Of a stretch of 64,000 bases of DNA, positions 10,431 to 22,642 are shown piece after piece. Position 1 is the first letter of the stretch. Each line of letters starts with the position of its first letter. Below the pieces are notes generated by a model that worked only from the letters and a program-made list of their open reading frames with translations, made no database searches and was not told where the DNA came from. Origin of the DNA: Pseudomonas gessardii (lineage in GTDB: Bacteria; Pseudomonadota; Gammaproteobacteria; Pseudomonadales; Pseudomonadaceae); NCBI RefSeq assembly GCF_001983165.1, contig NZ_MNPU01000004.1, positions 62,001 through 126,000 of the forward strand, read 5' to 3'. Position numbers and translations under genes: made by a program.

Positions 10431-10463
10431 AAAGGCGCCCGCGTAAAACCGGTCGCCTTTTTT
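10431..10463 (+). terminator. Terminator between fis and purH
   Basis: Stem AAAGGCG / CGCCTTT with a 16-base GC-rich loop, followed by a short T run (TTTTTT across the arm end). It lies 17 nt after the fis stop and 32 nt before purH. Confidence 0.75.
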
Positions 10464-10494
10464 GCTGACTCCTTTGCTTTTGATGGAAATTGAG

Positions 10495-12102
10495 ATGACC
10501 GACCAGACTACCCGCCTGCCGATCCGCCGCGCCTTGATCAGTGTTTCCGACAAGACCGGGATCCTCGAATTTGCCCGGGAGCTGGAAGCCCTGGGTGTGG
10601 AAATCCTCTCCACGGGCGGGACCTTCAAACTGCTGCAGGACAACGGCGTGGCCGCAGTAGAAGTCGCGGACTACACCGGTTTCGCAGAAATGATGGACGG
10701 TCGGGTCAAGACCCTGCACCCGAAAATCCACGGCGGCATCCTCGGCCGTCGCGGTATCGACGATGCCATCATGAGCGAGCACGGCATCAAGCCGATCGAC
10801 CTGGTGGCCGTCAACCTCTACCCGTTTGAAGCCACCATCAACAAACCAGGTTGCGACCTGCCGACCGCGATCGAAAACATCGATATCGGCGGCCCGACCA
10901 TGGTGCGCTCGGCCGCCAAGAACCACAAAGACGTGGCCATCGTGGTCAACGCCAGCGACTACGGCCAAGTGCTGGAAAACCTCAAGGCCGGGGGCCTGAC
11001 CTACGCCCAGCGCTTCGACCTGATGCTCAAGGCCTTCGAGCACACGGCCGCCTATGACGGCATGATCGCCAACTATATGGGCACCGTGAACCAGGCCGCC
11101 GAAACACTCAGCACTGAAGGCCGCAGCCAGTTCCCGCGCACCTTCAACAGCCAGTTCATCAAGGCCCAGGAAATGCGCTACGGCGAGAACCCGCACCAGA
11201 GCGCGGCGTTCTACGTGGAAGCCAAGCCGGCCGAAGTGGGGATCGCCACTGCGACCCAGCTGCAAGGCAAAGAGCTGTCCTACAACAACGTGGCCGATAC
11301 CGACGCCGCGCTGGAATGCGTGAAAAGCTTCGTCAAGCCGGCCTGCGTGATCGTCAAGCACGCCAACCCGTGCGGCGTGGCCGTGAGCCCGGACGCTGAA
11401 GGCGGGATCCGCCAGGCCTACGAACTGGCCTACGCCACCGATACCGAATCGGCATTCGGCGGCATCATCGCCTTCAACCGCGAGCTGGACGCCGAGACCG
11501 CCAAGGCCATCGTCGAGCGTCAGTTCGTCGAAGTGATCATCGCGCCAAGCGTTAGCGAAGAGGCCCGTGCCATCGTTGCGGCCAAGGCCAATGTGCGCCT
11601 GCTGGCCTGTGGCGAGTGGTCGGCTGACCGCGCTGCGGCCTGGGACTACAAGCGTGTCAATGGCGGCTTGCTGGTACAGAGCCGCGATATCGGCATGATC
11701 GGCAGCCAAGACTTGAAAGTGGTCACCCAGCGCGCACCGACCGAGCAAGAGATCAACGACCTGATCTTTGCCTGGAAAGTGGCCAAGTACGTTAAATCCA
11801 ACGCCATCGTCTACGCCAAGAACCGCCAGACCATCGGTGTCGGCGCCGGCCAGATGAGCCGCGTGAACTCGGCGCGTATCGCCGCGATCAAGGCCGAACA
11901 CGCGGGCCTGCAGGTGGCGGGTTCGGTGATGGCATCGGATGCGTTCTTCCCGTTCCGTGACGGCCTGGATAACGCCGCAAAAGCGGGCGTGACGGCCGTG
12001 ATCCAACCGGGTGGTTCGATGCGCGATGCCGAAGTGATCGCCGCGGCTGATGAAGCCGGCATCGCCATGGTCTTTACTGGCATGCGCCACTTCCGCCACT
12101 GA
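10495..12102 (+). CDS. purH: Bifunctional AICAR transformylase / IMP cyclohydrolase
   Basis: A 535-residue enzyme for the last two steps of IMP synthesis. The N-terminal MGS-like cyclohydrolase domain (about 1-150) begins [21 protein letters not shown] and includes STGGTFKLL and [13 protein letters not shown]. The C-terminal transformylase (about 195-535) has the active-site Lys-His in [10 protein letters not shown] and the [12 protein letters not shown] and SNAIVYAKN segments. ATG 10495 (MTDQTTRLP) was chosen; the in-frame upstream codon would start inside the fis terminator. Length is normal. purD follows after a repeat element, the same gene pairing as in PAO1. Confidence 0.97.
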   Translation: MTDQTTRLPIRRALISVSDKTGILEFARELEALGVEILSTGGTFKLLQDNGVAAVEVADYTGFAEMMDGRVKTLHPKIHGGILGRRGIDDAIMSEHGIKPIDLVAVNLYPFEATINKPGCDLPTAIENIDIGGPTMVRSAAKNHKDVAIVVNASDYGQVLENLKAGGLTYAQRFDLMLKAFEHTAAYDGMIANYMGTVNQAAETLSTEGRSQFPRTFNSQFIKAQEMRYGENPHQSAAFYVEAKPAEVGIATATQLQGKELSYNNVADTDAALECVKSFVKPACVIVKHANPCGVAVSPDAEGGIRQAYELAYATDTESAFGGIIAFNRELDAETAKAIVERQFVEVIIAPSVSEEARAIVAAKANVRLLACGEWSADRAAAWDYKRVNGGLLVQSRDIGMIGSQDLKVVTQRAPTEQEINDLIFAWKVAKYVKSNAIVYAKNRQTIGVGAGQMSRVNSARIAAIKAEHAGLQVAGSVMASDAFFPFRDGLDNAAKAGVTAVIQPGGSMRDAEVIAAADEAGIAMVFTGMRHFRH

Positions 12103-12132
12103 TTGATCGCACCCACTCGGGCACTGGCTTCA

Positions 12133-12210
12133 TGTGGGAGCTGGCTTGCCTGCGATAGCATCACCTCGGAGCACCGAGGTGCCCGCATCGCAGGCAAGCC
12201 AGCTCCCACA
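12133..12210. repeat. REP-type inverted pair between purH and purD
   Basis: TGTGGGAGCTGGCTTGCCTG at the left end and its inverse ending AGCTCCCACA at the right, each with an inner CGATAGCA/GCATCGCAGG end. The centre has an additional CACCTCGG/CCGAGGTG dyad. Confidence 0.88.
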
Positions 12211-12263
12211 GAAAAGCCGCCCACAGAGCCCCCAAGAATTTTGCTTCATCCGAGGTTTTTGAA

Positions 12264-13556
12264 ATGAATGTTTTGATCATTGGCAGCGGTGGCCGTGAAC
12301 ACGCTCTGGCCTGGAAAGTCGCCCAGGACCCACGCGTACAGAAAGTCTTCGTCGCCCCCGGCAACGCCGGCACCGCCATTGAAGCCAAGTGCGAAAACGT
12401 CGCCATCGACGTCTTGGCCCTGGAGCAACTGGCCGACTTTGCCGAGAAGAACGTGTCCCTGACCATCGTCGGCCCTGAAGTGCCGCTGGTGGCCGGTGTC
12501 GTGGACCTGTTCCGCAGCCGTGGCCTGGACTGCTTCGGTCCGACCGCCGGCGCGGCCCAGCTGGAAGGCTCCAAGGCGTTCACCAAGGATTTCCTGGCCC
12601 GCCACAAGATCCCGACCGCCGACTACCAGAACTTCACCGAGATCGAGCCGGCCCTGGCTTACCTGCGTGAAAAAGGCGCGCCCATCGTGATCAAGGCCGA
12701 TGGCCTGGCCGCCGGCAAAGGCGTGATCGTGGCGATGACCCTGCAAGAAGCCGAAGACGCGGTGCGCGACATGCTCGCCGGCAACGCCTTCGGTGACGCC
12801 GGTTCGCGGGTGGTGATCGAAGAATTCCTCGACGGCGAAGAAGCCAGCTTCATCGTGATGGTCGACGGCAAGAACGTCTTGCCGATGGCCACCAGCCAAG
12901 ACCACAAGCGCGTCGGCGACGGCGACACCGGCCCGAATACCGGCGGCATGGGGGCCTATTCCCCTGCCCCGGTGGTCACCGCCGACGTACACCAGCGTGT
13001 AATGGACCTGGTGATCTGGCCGACCGTGCGTGGCATGGCCGATGAAGGCAATGTCTACACCGGTTTCCTGTACGCCGGGCTGATGATCGACAAGGCCGGC
13101 AACCCGAAAGTCATCGAGTTCAACTGCCGCTTCGGCGACCCGGAAACCCAGCCGGTGATGCTGCGCCTGCAGTCAAGCCTGGTGCTGCTGGTGGAAGCCG
13201 CCCTGGCCCAGGCCCTGGACAAGGTCGAAGCCCAGTGGGACCCGCGCCCGAGCGTCGGCATCGTGCTGGCCGCCGGTGGCTACCCTGGCGACTACGCCAA
13301 GGGTGATGCGATCCAGGGCCTGGACGCAGCGGCCACCCTGGAAGGCAAGGTGTTCCATGCCGGGACCGCGCTCAAGGATGGCCAGGTAGTTACCGCAGGT
13401 GGCCGTGTGCTGTGCGCCACCGCCATGGGCGCCAGCGTCGATGCCGCCCAGCAGCAAGCCTACACGCTGGCCGCGAAGATCGACTGGCAGGGCTGTTTCT
13501 ACCGCAAGGACATCGGCTACCGCGCCATTGCCCGTGAGCGGGGCGAAAATCAGTAA
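12264..13556 (+). CDS. purD: Phosphoribosylamine-glycine ligase
   Basis: A 430-residue ATP-grasp enzyme that makes glycinamide ribonucleotide, the second step of purine synthesis. The N-terminal MNVLIIGSGGREHALAWK, the ATP-grasp KADGLAAGKGVIVA and the signature YTGFLYAGLMIDK / EFNCRFGDPETQ are all present. Length is that of the family. The ATG follows GAGGTTTTTGAA. A hairpin lacking a T run lies downstream, before retS. Confidence 0.97.
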   Translation: MNVLIIGSGGREHALAWKVAQDPRVQKVFVAPGNAGTAIEAKCENVAIDVLALEQLADFAEKNVSLTIVGPEVPLVAGVVDLFRSRGLDCFGPTAGAAQLEGSKAFTKDFLARHKIPTADYQNFTEIEPALAYLREKGAPIVIKADGLAAGKGVIVAMTLQEAEDAVRDMLAGNAFGDAGSRVVIEEFLDGEEASFIVMVDGKNVLPMATSQDHKRVGDGDTGPNTGGMGAYSPAPVVTADVHQRVMDLVIWPTVRGMADEGNVYTGFLYAGLMIDKAGNPKVIEFNCRFGDPETQPVMLRLQSSLVLLVEAALAQALDKVEAQWDPRPSVGIVLAAGGYPGDYAKGDAIQGLDAAATLEGKVFHAGTALKDGQVVTAGGRVLCATAMGASVDAAQQQAYTLAAKIDWQGCFYRKDIGYRAIARERGENQ

Positions 13557-13576
13557 AACAGCTATCCGTTCGGCTA

Positions 13577-13599
13577 GGCAGGGGCCTTTTGCCCTTGCC
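13577..13599 (+). terminator. Weak hairpin after purD
   Basis: GGCAGGGGC pairs with GCCCTTGCC through nine positions including one G-T wobble, with a CTTTT loop. No T tract follows, so termination would be inefficient; it could instead be an mRNA-end stabiliser. Confidence 0.35.
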
Positions 13600-13659
13600 G
13601 TCCGATTACGGTCCCGCGCATAGTTAACCCCGTGCATTAACCTACGAAGGGATTTCGCC

Positions 13660-16437
<2,778 letters not shown>

Positions 16438-16461
16438 ATCACCCACATCCCTGTGGGCTTG

Positions 16462-16481
16462 TGTGGGAGCTGGCTCCCACA
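16462..16481. repeat. Minimal REP hairpin after retS
   Basis: TGTGGGAGC and GCTCCCACA are separated by only TG, a 20-nt palindrome. It is the shortest member of the repeat family here, reduced to the outer ends. It could end retS transcription as a hairpin. Confidence 0.75.
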
Positions 16482-16557
16482 TTTGCTCGGTGTCGCTCTT
16501 TCGAGTCGCAGTCCTGATAAACTCCCCCTCGCCCTCCCTTCGCTGTGAGCTCCCGCC

Positions 16558-17154
16558 ATGCTCCACGTGTTGTTCAGCGTTTATTTGAAGATGCTGGTGC
16601 TGTACAGCCCCTTCTTCGTCTTGTCCTGCTTTATCAGCCTGACCCGTGGCTATTCCAGCAAGGAACGCCGACGCCTGGCCTGGAAGGTCGCGCTGGCGAC
16701 GCTGGTGTCGAGCGTGTTGCTCTACCTGTTCGGCCGGGTGATTTTCAGTGTGTTTGGCATCACTGTGGATGCCTTTCGCATCGGCGCCGGCAGCGTGCTG
16801 TTTATCTCCGCCCTGGGCATGGCCCAGGGCAAATCGGCAGTGCAGACTGACAATGTGCAGCAGGATGTGACCATCGTCCCGCTGACCATCCCCTTGACCG
16901 TCGGCCCCGGCACCATCGGCGCGCTGCTGGTGATGGGCGTCAGCCAGCCCCATTGGGATGACAAGCTCACCGCCATTCTCAGCATTGCCCTGGCCAGCCT
17001 GACCGTGGGCGTGGTGCTGTACCTGTCCAACCGCATCGAACGTATCCTCGGCGACCAAGGGCTGCAGATTGTCAGCCGCCTGATGGGGTTGTTCGTGTGC
17101 GCACTGGCGGCACAGATCATCTTTACCGGCGTACGCGGTTACCTGGTGCCCTGA
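16558..17154 (+). CDS. MarC-family integral membrane protein
   Basis: A 198-residue inner-membrane protein with about six hydrophobic segments, starting with FSVYLKMLVLYSPFFVLSCF. The stretch VPLTIPLTVGPGTIGALLVM is the MarC/YhgN family signature. The function of the family is unknown; the early link to multiple antibiotic resistance was withdrawn for E. coli MarC. Length is typical. The position after retS corresponds to PA4857. It converges with the next gene, with 9 nt between stops. Confidence 0.85.
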   Translation: MLHVLFSVYLKMLVLYSPFFVLSCFISLTRGYSSKERRRLAWKVALATLVSSVLLYLFGRVIFSVFGITVDAFRIGAGSVLFISALGMAQGKSAVQTDNVQQDVTIVPLTIPLTVGPGTIGALLVMGVSQPHWDDKLTAILSIALASLTVGVVLYLSNRIERILGDQGLQIVSRLMGLFVCALAAQIIFTGVRGYLVP

Positions 17155-17163
17155 GTCCCCCGG

Positions 17164-17946
17164 TCAAATCCGATATTGGGCGATGGCCAGCAAGACCTTA
17201 TCGCCTGCACTCTCGCGCAGTTGCTTGAGCGTGGCATCGTTGACCGCTGCGGGATTGAGCATCAGGCAGGTCTGGCCGCTATAGGCTTCGACCGTGGAGC
17301 TGTCCCATTCGAGAAAAGGAATGCCCACTTTCTGGCTGACGCCGTGGGCGCTGTAGGTCACCAGCACCATCAACACTTCACCGTCGACTTCGGAACAGGA
17401 GGCCAGGCCAAAGTCGCCACCTTCATGATTGACGACGTTGCGCTTGAACAGATCAAACGGTGCCGACAGCTGCTTCAAGGCCTCGAAAGCATCCGCCGCC
17501 AACTTGGGCAGCGCCATGGCCAGGGAACCGGAAAGGAACGTCGAGGCCACCGTAGACGTGATGATGTTCAACGCCGCCATCTGCACAGACAACCCCTTCA
17601 CAGAGGTGGTGACCCGCTCGAAACTACTGCGTATCGGCAACCACCCCAGGCTGGTCATGACCTTGATGAACTCGTCGTACCAGGCCTGCGTGCCACGCGC
17701 CAGCTTCAGCACATCACTCACGTAGCTGCTGGCCAGCAGATAACTCTTGCGGGTGTACTCCTTGTTGAGACGGCTCATGCCCGCGACAAACGAAAACACA
17801 CTGTTATTGATCACCGCGCCATTCAAGTCACCCTCGGCCTGGACCGGCCCTGGCGGACTTGACGGCTGCCTGGTCAGCGGCAGTCGGTAGGCCGCAATCA
17901 GCTTGTTCTTTTTTGCCATATTGATTCGTTTATGTTTGCGCTCCAT
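17164..17946 (-). CDS. Unrecognised 260-residue protein
   Basis: I do not recognise a family. The N-terminus is basic (MERKHKR, then MAKKNKL). Residues ~40-130 look helical and Ser/Tyr-rich. A long hydrophobic/small-residue stretch (MAALNIITSTVASTFLSG, then SLAMALPKLAADAF) near 125-160 could be a membrane hairpin. The C-terminal third (~175-255) looks like a beta domain (GEVLMVLVTYSAHGV...KVGIPFLEWDSSTVEAYSG). ATG 17946 has a good GGAGA site seven bases upstream; a GTG at 17970 and an ATG at 17919 lack one. The 5' end is AT-richer than the neighbours. It stands alone at the edge of the block that appears extra relative to PAO1. Confidence 0.6.
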   Translation of the reverse strand: MERKHKRINMAKKNKLIAAYRLPLTRQPSSPPGPVQAEGDLNGAVINNSVFSFVAGMSRLNKEYTRKSYLLASSYVSDVLKLARGTQAWYDEFIKVMTSLGWLPIRSSFERVTTSVKGLSVQMAALNIITSTVASTFLSGSLAMALPKLAADAFEALKQLSAPFDLFKRNVVNHEGGDFGLASCSEVDGEVLMVLVTYSAHGVSQKVGIPFLEWDSSTVEAYSGQTCLMLNPAAVNDATLKQLRESAGDKVLLAIAQYRI

Positions 17947-18145
17947 AACTGTTTCTCCACTAAAACCCACACGGGCTTACAAGAAACACTAGTCGCCCGA
18001 TTGAACTTTTTTCAGTAGGTACGCCGAGGGTTATTACGCTGTAGGAAGGTTCTACATATTCTAAAACCCCCGCAAACACTGGGGATCGGCGGGCACCGGA
18101 TAACGGCTGTCTTACTTTCTGCAACTAAAAGAGAGGAACCGTTAA

Positions 18146-18199
18146 ATGTGTTGCGAAATCGCGGGGCCGAATACAGAAATTTCCGTCAGATCGGTTTGA
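18146..18199 (+). other. Possible 17-codon leader or small ORF
   Basis: An ATG with a strong GAGAGGA ribosome site eight bases upstream opens a 17-codon frame (MCCEIAGPNTEISVRSV) ending in TGA. It lies in the ~300-nt gap 17947-18244 that otherwise shows no gene. It faces the convergent end of cobJ, so it could be a chance frame. Confidence 0.2.
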
Positions 18200-18216
18200 G
18201 CTTTTCGGACACATCA

Positions 18217-18237
18217 GCGACCCCAGGGCGGGGTCGC
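18217..18237 (-). terminator. GC hairpin downstream of cobJ
   Basis: GCGACCCC and GGGGTCGC are exact complements around a 5-nt loop, 8 nt past the cobJ stop in its direction of transcription. No T run follows on either strand, so it is at best a weak terminator or an mRNA 3' end. Confidence 0.45.
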
Positions 18238-18244
18238 CGAGACT

Positions 18245-19894
18245 TCAGGAGGCAGGTTTCTCGCCATACCAGCGCGGCGTGTACACCCACTCACCGCCAC
18301 CTACCCGAGGGAACGTGCAGGTGGTGGACGACCCGATCAGCACCATGGTGCGCATATCCACCTGGTCCGGGGTCAACTGGCCCAGGGTGGTGGTGCGCAG
18401 CGTCTGCCCGGGGCGGCCAATATCGCGCCCCAACACCACCGGCGTGGCGGCAACGCGGTGCTGGGCGACGATCTCCAGGGCACGCCCCAGTTGCCAGGGG
18501 CGCGAACGGGAGATGGGATTGTAGAACGCCAGGGCCAGGTCGGCCTCGCACGCCAGGTCCAGGCGTTTCTCGATGATCGACCAGGGCTTGAGGTTGTCCG
18601 ACAGCGACATCACACAGAAGTCATGCCCCAGCGGCGCACCGGCCTGGGCCGCCGTGGCGAGAGACGCCGAGACCCCCGGCAGGATTTCCAGCTCGACCCG
18701 TTGCCAGGCCGGGTCGCTGGACTCGTGCAACGCCTCCAGCACCGCCGCGGCCATGGCGAACACGCCAGGGTCGCCGGAAGACACCACCACCACCGAACGG
18801 CCCTGGGCCGCCAGCTCGAAGGCATGCCGCGCCCGTTGCATCTCTTCGCGGTTGTCGGTGCAGTGCTGCACCTGGTCGGCCCGAAACGGCCCGGCCATGC
18901 GCACATAGGTTTCGTAGCCCAGCACATCGCTGCAACGCGCCAGTTCAGCCTTGACCGCCGGCACCATCAGCTCGGCAGCGCCAGGGCCCAGGCCGATCAC
19001 CGCAAGGCGGCCACGGGGGCGGCCCAGTTGCGCCAGGTCCACCGGCGCGGCGCTAGAATGGATGACCAGCTCCGGCCCGGCGGCCAGCGCCGTAAAGCGC
19101 AGCGGTACGCCCAGTTCCAGCGCCGCTTCATGCAATTGGCCGTTGGCCATGTCGGCAGTATCGGCCAGCAGGCACGCCAGGGACTGCACGGCGATGCCCT
19201 CCTGCTGCAACGCCTGGCGCACCCGTGCAGCCAACTCGGTGCCGGGACGACAGGCGACCCAAGTGTTTTTCGGATAGATCAGCAACTCGTTGGCCGCCGG
19301 CACCCGCTCGGCGCTGCCGACATGGATGCTCAGGCGCGCCTGCTGGTCCTGCGCCAGGTTGGCCTGGTCCAGCCATGGCGCGGCGCCTTCGATACGCACG
19401 TGCTCGCCGGCCAGCAGGTCCGAGACAAAGCGCTTGCCCAGCTCAAGGTCTGCCAGTTGATAACCCTGGGGCGGGTTGAGCAGGCAGGTGCCAAAGCGCA
19501 GTTCACCACTGGTGGTAATCGCGGCCGCCACCCCCAGGGCTGCGGCGATTTCCCGCGCCATAAGATTCACCCCGCCCAGGCCCCCAAGCAACGGCACCAC
19601 CGCACTGCCGTCTTCAGCAACGGCCAGCACCGCCGGCTCCTCGCCTTTTTCCAGCAGCAGGGGCGCCAGGGTGCGGATCACAATCCCGGCCGCGCACAGG
19701 GCAATGATCGGCGTGCCCTGCTGATACAACTGGCGCAGGGTCGCGCCAAATTCGCTATAGGCCTGGTCGGCGCCCTCCACCCGGCCGGCCAGGCCGTGGA
19801 TCAGGGCGCCGGGGTACACCTGCTGGAGGCTGCGCGCGGTGGCCAGGCTGCCCTGGCCGAGGATGACAATCGCCGGCGTTATCACCCTTGCCAC
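18245..19894 (-). CDS. cobJ: CobJ precorrin-3B C17-methyltransferase fused to a CbiG/CobE-like domain
   Basis: A 549-residue fusion protein. The N-terminal ~290 residues are CbiG/CobE-like ([33 protein letters not shown], then a GxELAARV segment). The C-terminal ~250 residues are a SAM-dependent tetrapyrrole methylase: [54 protein letters not shown] and [13 protein letters not shown]. The methylase makes precorrin-4 in aerobic corrin-ring contraction. Pseudomonas CobJ is known as this long form. The GTG start overlaps the cobI end by 13 nt, making cobG-H-I-J a coupled operon. Confidence 0.92.
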   Translation of the reverse strand: MARVITPAIVILGQGSLATARSLQQVYPGALIHGLAGRVEGADQAYSEFGATLRQLYQQGTPIIALCAAGIVIRTLAPLLLEKGEEPAVLAVAEDGSAVVPLLGGLGGVNLMAREIAAALGVAAAITTSGELRFGTCLLNPPQGYQLADLELGKRFVSDLLAGEHVRIEGAAPWLDQANLAQDQQARLSIHVGSAERVPAANELLIYPKNTWVACRPGTELAARVRQALQQEGIAVQSLACLLADTADMANGQLHEAALELGVPLRFTALAAGPELVIHSSAAPVDLAQLGRPRGRLAVIGLGPGAAELMVPAVKAELARCSDVLGYETYVRMAGPFRADQVQHCTDNREEMQRARHAFELAAQGRSVVVVSSGDPGVFAMAAAVLEALHESSDPAWQRVELEILPGVSASLATAAQAGAPLGHDFCVMSLSDNLKPWSIIEKRLDLACEADLALAFYNPISRSRPWQLGRALEIVAQHRVAATPVVLGRDIGRPGQTLRTTTLGQLTPDQVDMRTMVLIGSSTTCTFPRVGGGEWVYTPRWYGEKPAS

Positions 19895-20616
19895 CTTTCG
19901 CCCGGCACGATGATCAACGAGAAATACGGCGAAGACATCGGCTCGACCTGATCCAGCGCGACGATTTTCTGGTTGGCCATGGTGGCGCGCTCCACATACA
20001 GCGCGCGCCCGGCCAGCCCCAGTTCCTCCAGCACCTGGCGCACCTTGGTGAAGTTGCGCCCCAGCTTCATGATCACCGCCGCATCGGCATCCGCCAGGCG
20101 CCGCTTGAGTTCGTCATGGGGCAGCACGCCAGACAAGACCGACAGGCTCTGGTTGCGATACACCAACGGCGCCCCCAGCACCGAGGCACCACCGAGCATC
20201 GAGCACACGCCGGGGATGACCTGGGCCTCGTAGCGCTCAGCAAGGCGGTCGTGCAGGTACATGTAGGAGCCGTAGAAGAACGGATCGCCTTCGCAGATCA
20301 CCGCTACATCGCGCCCGGCATCCAGGTGCGCGGCCACATCAACACTGGCGGCGTCGTAGAAATCGCTGATCACCTGTTCATAGGACAGCGGCGCCGGCAA
20401 GGCTTCGGTGGTCACCGGGTACACCAGCGGCATCAGCGTCTGCTCGGGCACCAGGTGCTCTTCGATAATGCCGAACGCATTGCCCTTCTTGCCCTTGGCG
20501 ACAAAGTACGCGACCACCGGCGATTCGCGCAGCAGGCGCAGGGCCTTGAGGGTGATCAGTTCCGGGTCGCCGGGGCCGACGCCCAGGCCGATCAAACGTC
20601 CACGCGCCGGCATCAT
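19882..20616 (-). CDS. cobI: Precorrin-2 C20-methyltransferase
   Basis: A 244-residue SAM-dependent methylase that adds a methyl group at C20 of precorrin-2, giving precorrin-3A. The N-terminal glycine motif is [38 protein letters not shown] and [19 protein letters not shown] are the typical methylase loops. The start codon overlaps the cobH stop by 4 nt (ATGA), and its end overlaps the cobJ start. Length is that of the family. Confidence 0.95.
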   Translation of the reverse strand: MMPARGRLIGLGVGPGDPELITLKALRLLRESPVVAYFVAKGKKGNAFGIIEEHLVPEQTLMPLVYPVTTEALPAPLSYEQVISDFYDAASVDVAAHLDAGRDVAVICEGDPFFYGSYMYLHDRLAERYEAQVIPGVCSMLGGASVLGAPLVYRNQSLSVLSGVLPHDELKRRLADADAAVIMKLGRNFTKVRQVLEELGLAGRALYVERATMANQKIVALDQVEPMSSPYFSLIIVPGERWQG

Positions 20617-21239
20617 TCGACCTCCGTGGCCAGGGCGTTAACCGCCGCGGCGGCCATTGCACTACCACCCAGGCGGCCCTGCATGATCACAAACGGCACG
20701 CCACGGCTGTCTGCGGCGAGCATCGCCTTGGACTCGGCGGCGCCGACAAAACCCACCGGGAAACCGAGGATCAGCGCCGGCTTGGGGGCGCCGGCGTCGA
20801 GCATTTCCAGCAGGTAGAACAAGGCCGTCGGGGCATTGCCGATTACCACCACGCTGCCTGCCAGGTGCGGGCGCCACAGTTCCAGGGCGGCCGCAGAACG
20901 GGTGTTGCCCAGCTCCCGCGCCAGCTCGGGCACGCTGTCGTCGCGCAAGGTGCAGATCACCTCGTTGTTGGCCGGCAGACGCGCCCGGGTCACGCCTTCA
21001 GAAACCATCCGCGCATCGCACAGGATCGGCGCACCCGCGGCCAGGGCTTCGCGCCCGGCCTTGCCCGCGCCTTCAGAGAACTGCAGACCGTCGATGGCCT
21101 CGACCATGCCGCAGGCGTGAATCACCCGCACGGCGAGTTTCTCCAGGTCGGCGGGGATGCGATCCAACTTGGCCTCTGCGCGAATGATCGCAAAGGAGTT
21201 GCGATAGATCTCCTGACCGTCGCGGATGTAATCAATCAT
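20613..21239 (-). CDS. cobH: Precorrin-8X methylmutase
   Basis: A 208-residue enzyme that moves the C11 methyl to C12 in precorrin-8X to give hydrogenobyrinate. It begins [20 protein letters not shown] and contains [20 protein letters not shown], with the catalytic His; the C-terminal [16 protein letters not shown] loop is typical. ATG 21239 overlaps the cobG stop by 8 nt and is the family start; the longer frame upstream is read out of cobG. Confidence 0.95.
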   Translation of the reverse strand: MIDYIRDGQEIYRNSFAIIRAEAKLDRIPADLEKLAVRVIHACGMVEAIDGLQFSEGAGKAGREALAAGAPILCDARMVSEGVTRARLPANNEVICTLRDDSVPELARELGNTRSAAALELWRPHLAGSVVVIGNAPTALFYLLEMLDAGAPKPALILGFPVGFVGAAESKAMLAADSRGVPFVIMQGRLGGSAMAAAAVNALATEVE

Positions 21240-22545
21240 CGGTGCTGCTCCGTGGACGGGCACGCAACACGGCGCCCGCCGCTTCAATAGAAAGGTTGTG
21301 CGCGTGCAGGCGGCCGAAACCCGGCTGGCCTGCATCGCGAAAATAGAGGTCGTAGTGCCCGGTGCCCACCGCCAGCAAGGTGACCGGGGCAATGTGCGCC
21401 GCAGCACACGTGCGCGGGCAGCCAGACAGGTGCACATCAAGGCCATGGCCCTGAAGCAACGTGGCCAGGTGCAGGGCGTCGGCCTTGGTGTCGGCCTGGG
21501 CCTTGGCGCAGCCGCTGGACCCGGTGCAGGCAATCATCCGCGCCAGGGCCTGGTCGGCCGAACAGAGGAAGCCCAACTGCGCCAGGCCTTCGGCAACGCG
21601 CGCGGCAACGTCCGGCGCCAGATTGGGCAGCAGCAAGCCTTGCCATGGGGTGAAGCGCAATGTGTCGTCGCCATACTCCAGGGCCAGTTGCGCAGCGCCA
21701 CGCAGCATGGCCGAGTCCAGGCGCCCCAATGGCGTGAGCGCCGCCACATAGACCCGCTGCGGTTGGCGCTGTGGATAAGTGCCCAGGCGCAAGCTGCTCG
21801 GGCTGGCGCGGCGGCGATAGCCATCGGCGGGGAGCAACGGCAGGCGCAAACGCCCGACGAAGTTATCCACAGGCGTTTGCGCCAGCACCTCGCGCATGCG
21901 GTTCTGGTCGGGGCGGGCCAGGTCGAGGAATAGCTCCAGCACCGCGACGACCAGCCCATGCCCTTGTTCCACAGGGACAGCGGCCAGCGGCGGGTCTTGC
22001 GCGGGGCAACCGGCCAGGCCGAACGCCAGCCAGGTCTGGCCCTGTGCGGCATAGGCCGATAACCACAGGTCGTGATGATGTTCGAGCATCGCCAGGGCTT
22101 CGCCGCCATCCAGTTGCACGGCGAACTTGGCCGATAACTCATGGAAACGCGGATGGGTTTGCAGGGTGGCGAGGATCTGCTCCGCCAGGGGCCGGGTGTC
22201 CAGCAGCATGTCGCGGTCGATGCCTGCGCCGGGGCTGAGCATCACATTGCGCACATCATCACCGCCGGCGGTGGTCGGGCCCAGGCCGACGGCCAGCAGC
22301 TGGGCGATCAGGCCGTCATGCTCCGGGCCGATGCCGCGAATCTGCAGGTTGGCGCGGTTGGTCGCCTCGATCACCCCACCGGCGTAAGTCTGCGCCGCGT
22401 GTGCCACCGCCTGCGCCTGCGCGGCGGTGATGGCCCCACCGGCCAGTTTGATCCGGCAAATCCCGCCATCCAACGCCTGGACAATACGCAGCAACCCCGG
22501 GCAACCCGAGGGACGTTTGCTGGTGGACAGAGGAAGTGGCTTCAC
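21232..22545 (-). CDS. cobG: Precorrin-3B synthase (monooxygenase)
   Basis: A 437-residue iron-sulfur enzyme of aerobic cobalamin synthesis that oxidises precorrin-3A with oxygen. It is built like sulfite/nitrite reductases: two ferredoxin-like half domains and a [4Fe-4S]-binding pair, Cx5C in ACTGSSGC and Cx3C in SGCPRTCA. The presence of cobG marks the oxygen-dependent pathway. The likely start is GTG 22545; no better in-frame ATG is visible. It is first in the leftward cob operon and divergent from cobL, with 97 nt between. Confidence 0.92.
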   Translation of the reverse strand: MKPLPLSTSKRPSGCPGLLRIVQALDGGICRIKLAGGAITAAQAQAVAHAAQTYAGGVIEATNRANLQIRGIGPEHDGLIAQLLAVGLGPTTAGGDDVRNVMLSPGAGIDRDMLLDTRPLAEQILATLQTHPRFHELSAKFAVQLDGGEALAMLEHHHDLWLSAYAAQGQTWLAFGLAGCPAQDPPLAAVPVEQGHGLVVAVLELFLDLARPDQNRMREVLAQTPVDNFVGRLRLPLLPADGYRRRASPSSLRLGTYPQRQPQRVYVAALTPLGRLDSAMLRGAAQLALEYGDDTLRFTPWQGLLLPNLAPDVAARVAEGLAQLGFLCSADQALARMIACTGSSGCAKAQADTKADALHLATLLQGHGLDVHLSGCPRTCAAAHIAPVTLLAVGTGHYDLYFRDAGQPGFGRLHAHNLSIEAAGAVLRARPRSSTDD

Positions 22546-22642
22546 GGGGGGCTACCGGTTCACGGGTAAAGGCGCGGTATTATGCCTGCTTTGTCCGGCG
22601 GCATGAAAAGCCTGCCCGTCGGATGTCGTTCAAGGAATCAAT

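Noticed and set aside
10114..12099. 661-codon open frame antisense to fis and purH
   Set aside because: Shadow of two strong genes, His/Asp/Gly-rich with no domain.
18217..18237. Strong terminator for cobJ
   Set aside because: The hairpin is good but no T run follows on either strand; kept only as a weak hairpin.
22546..22642. Cobalamin riboswitch between cobG and cobL
   Set aside because: The gap is only 97 nt and has no B12-box-like sequence or typical fold.
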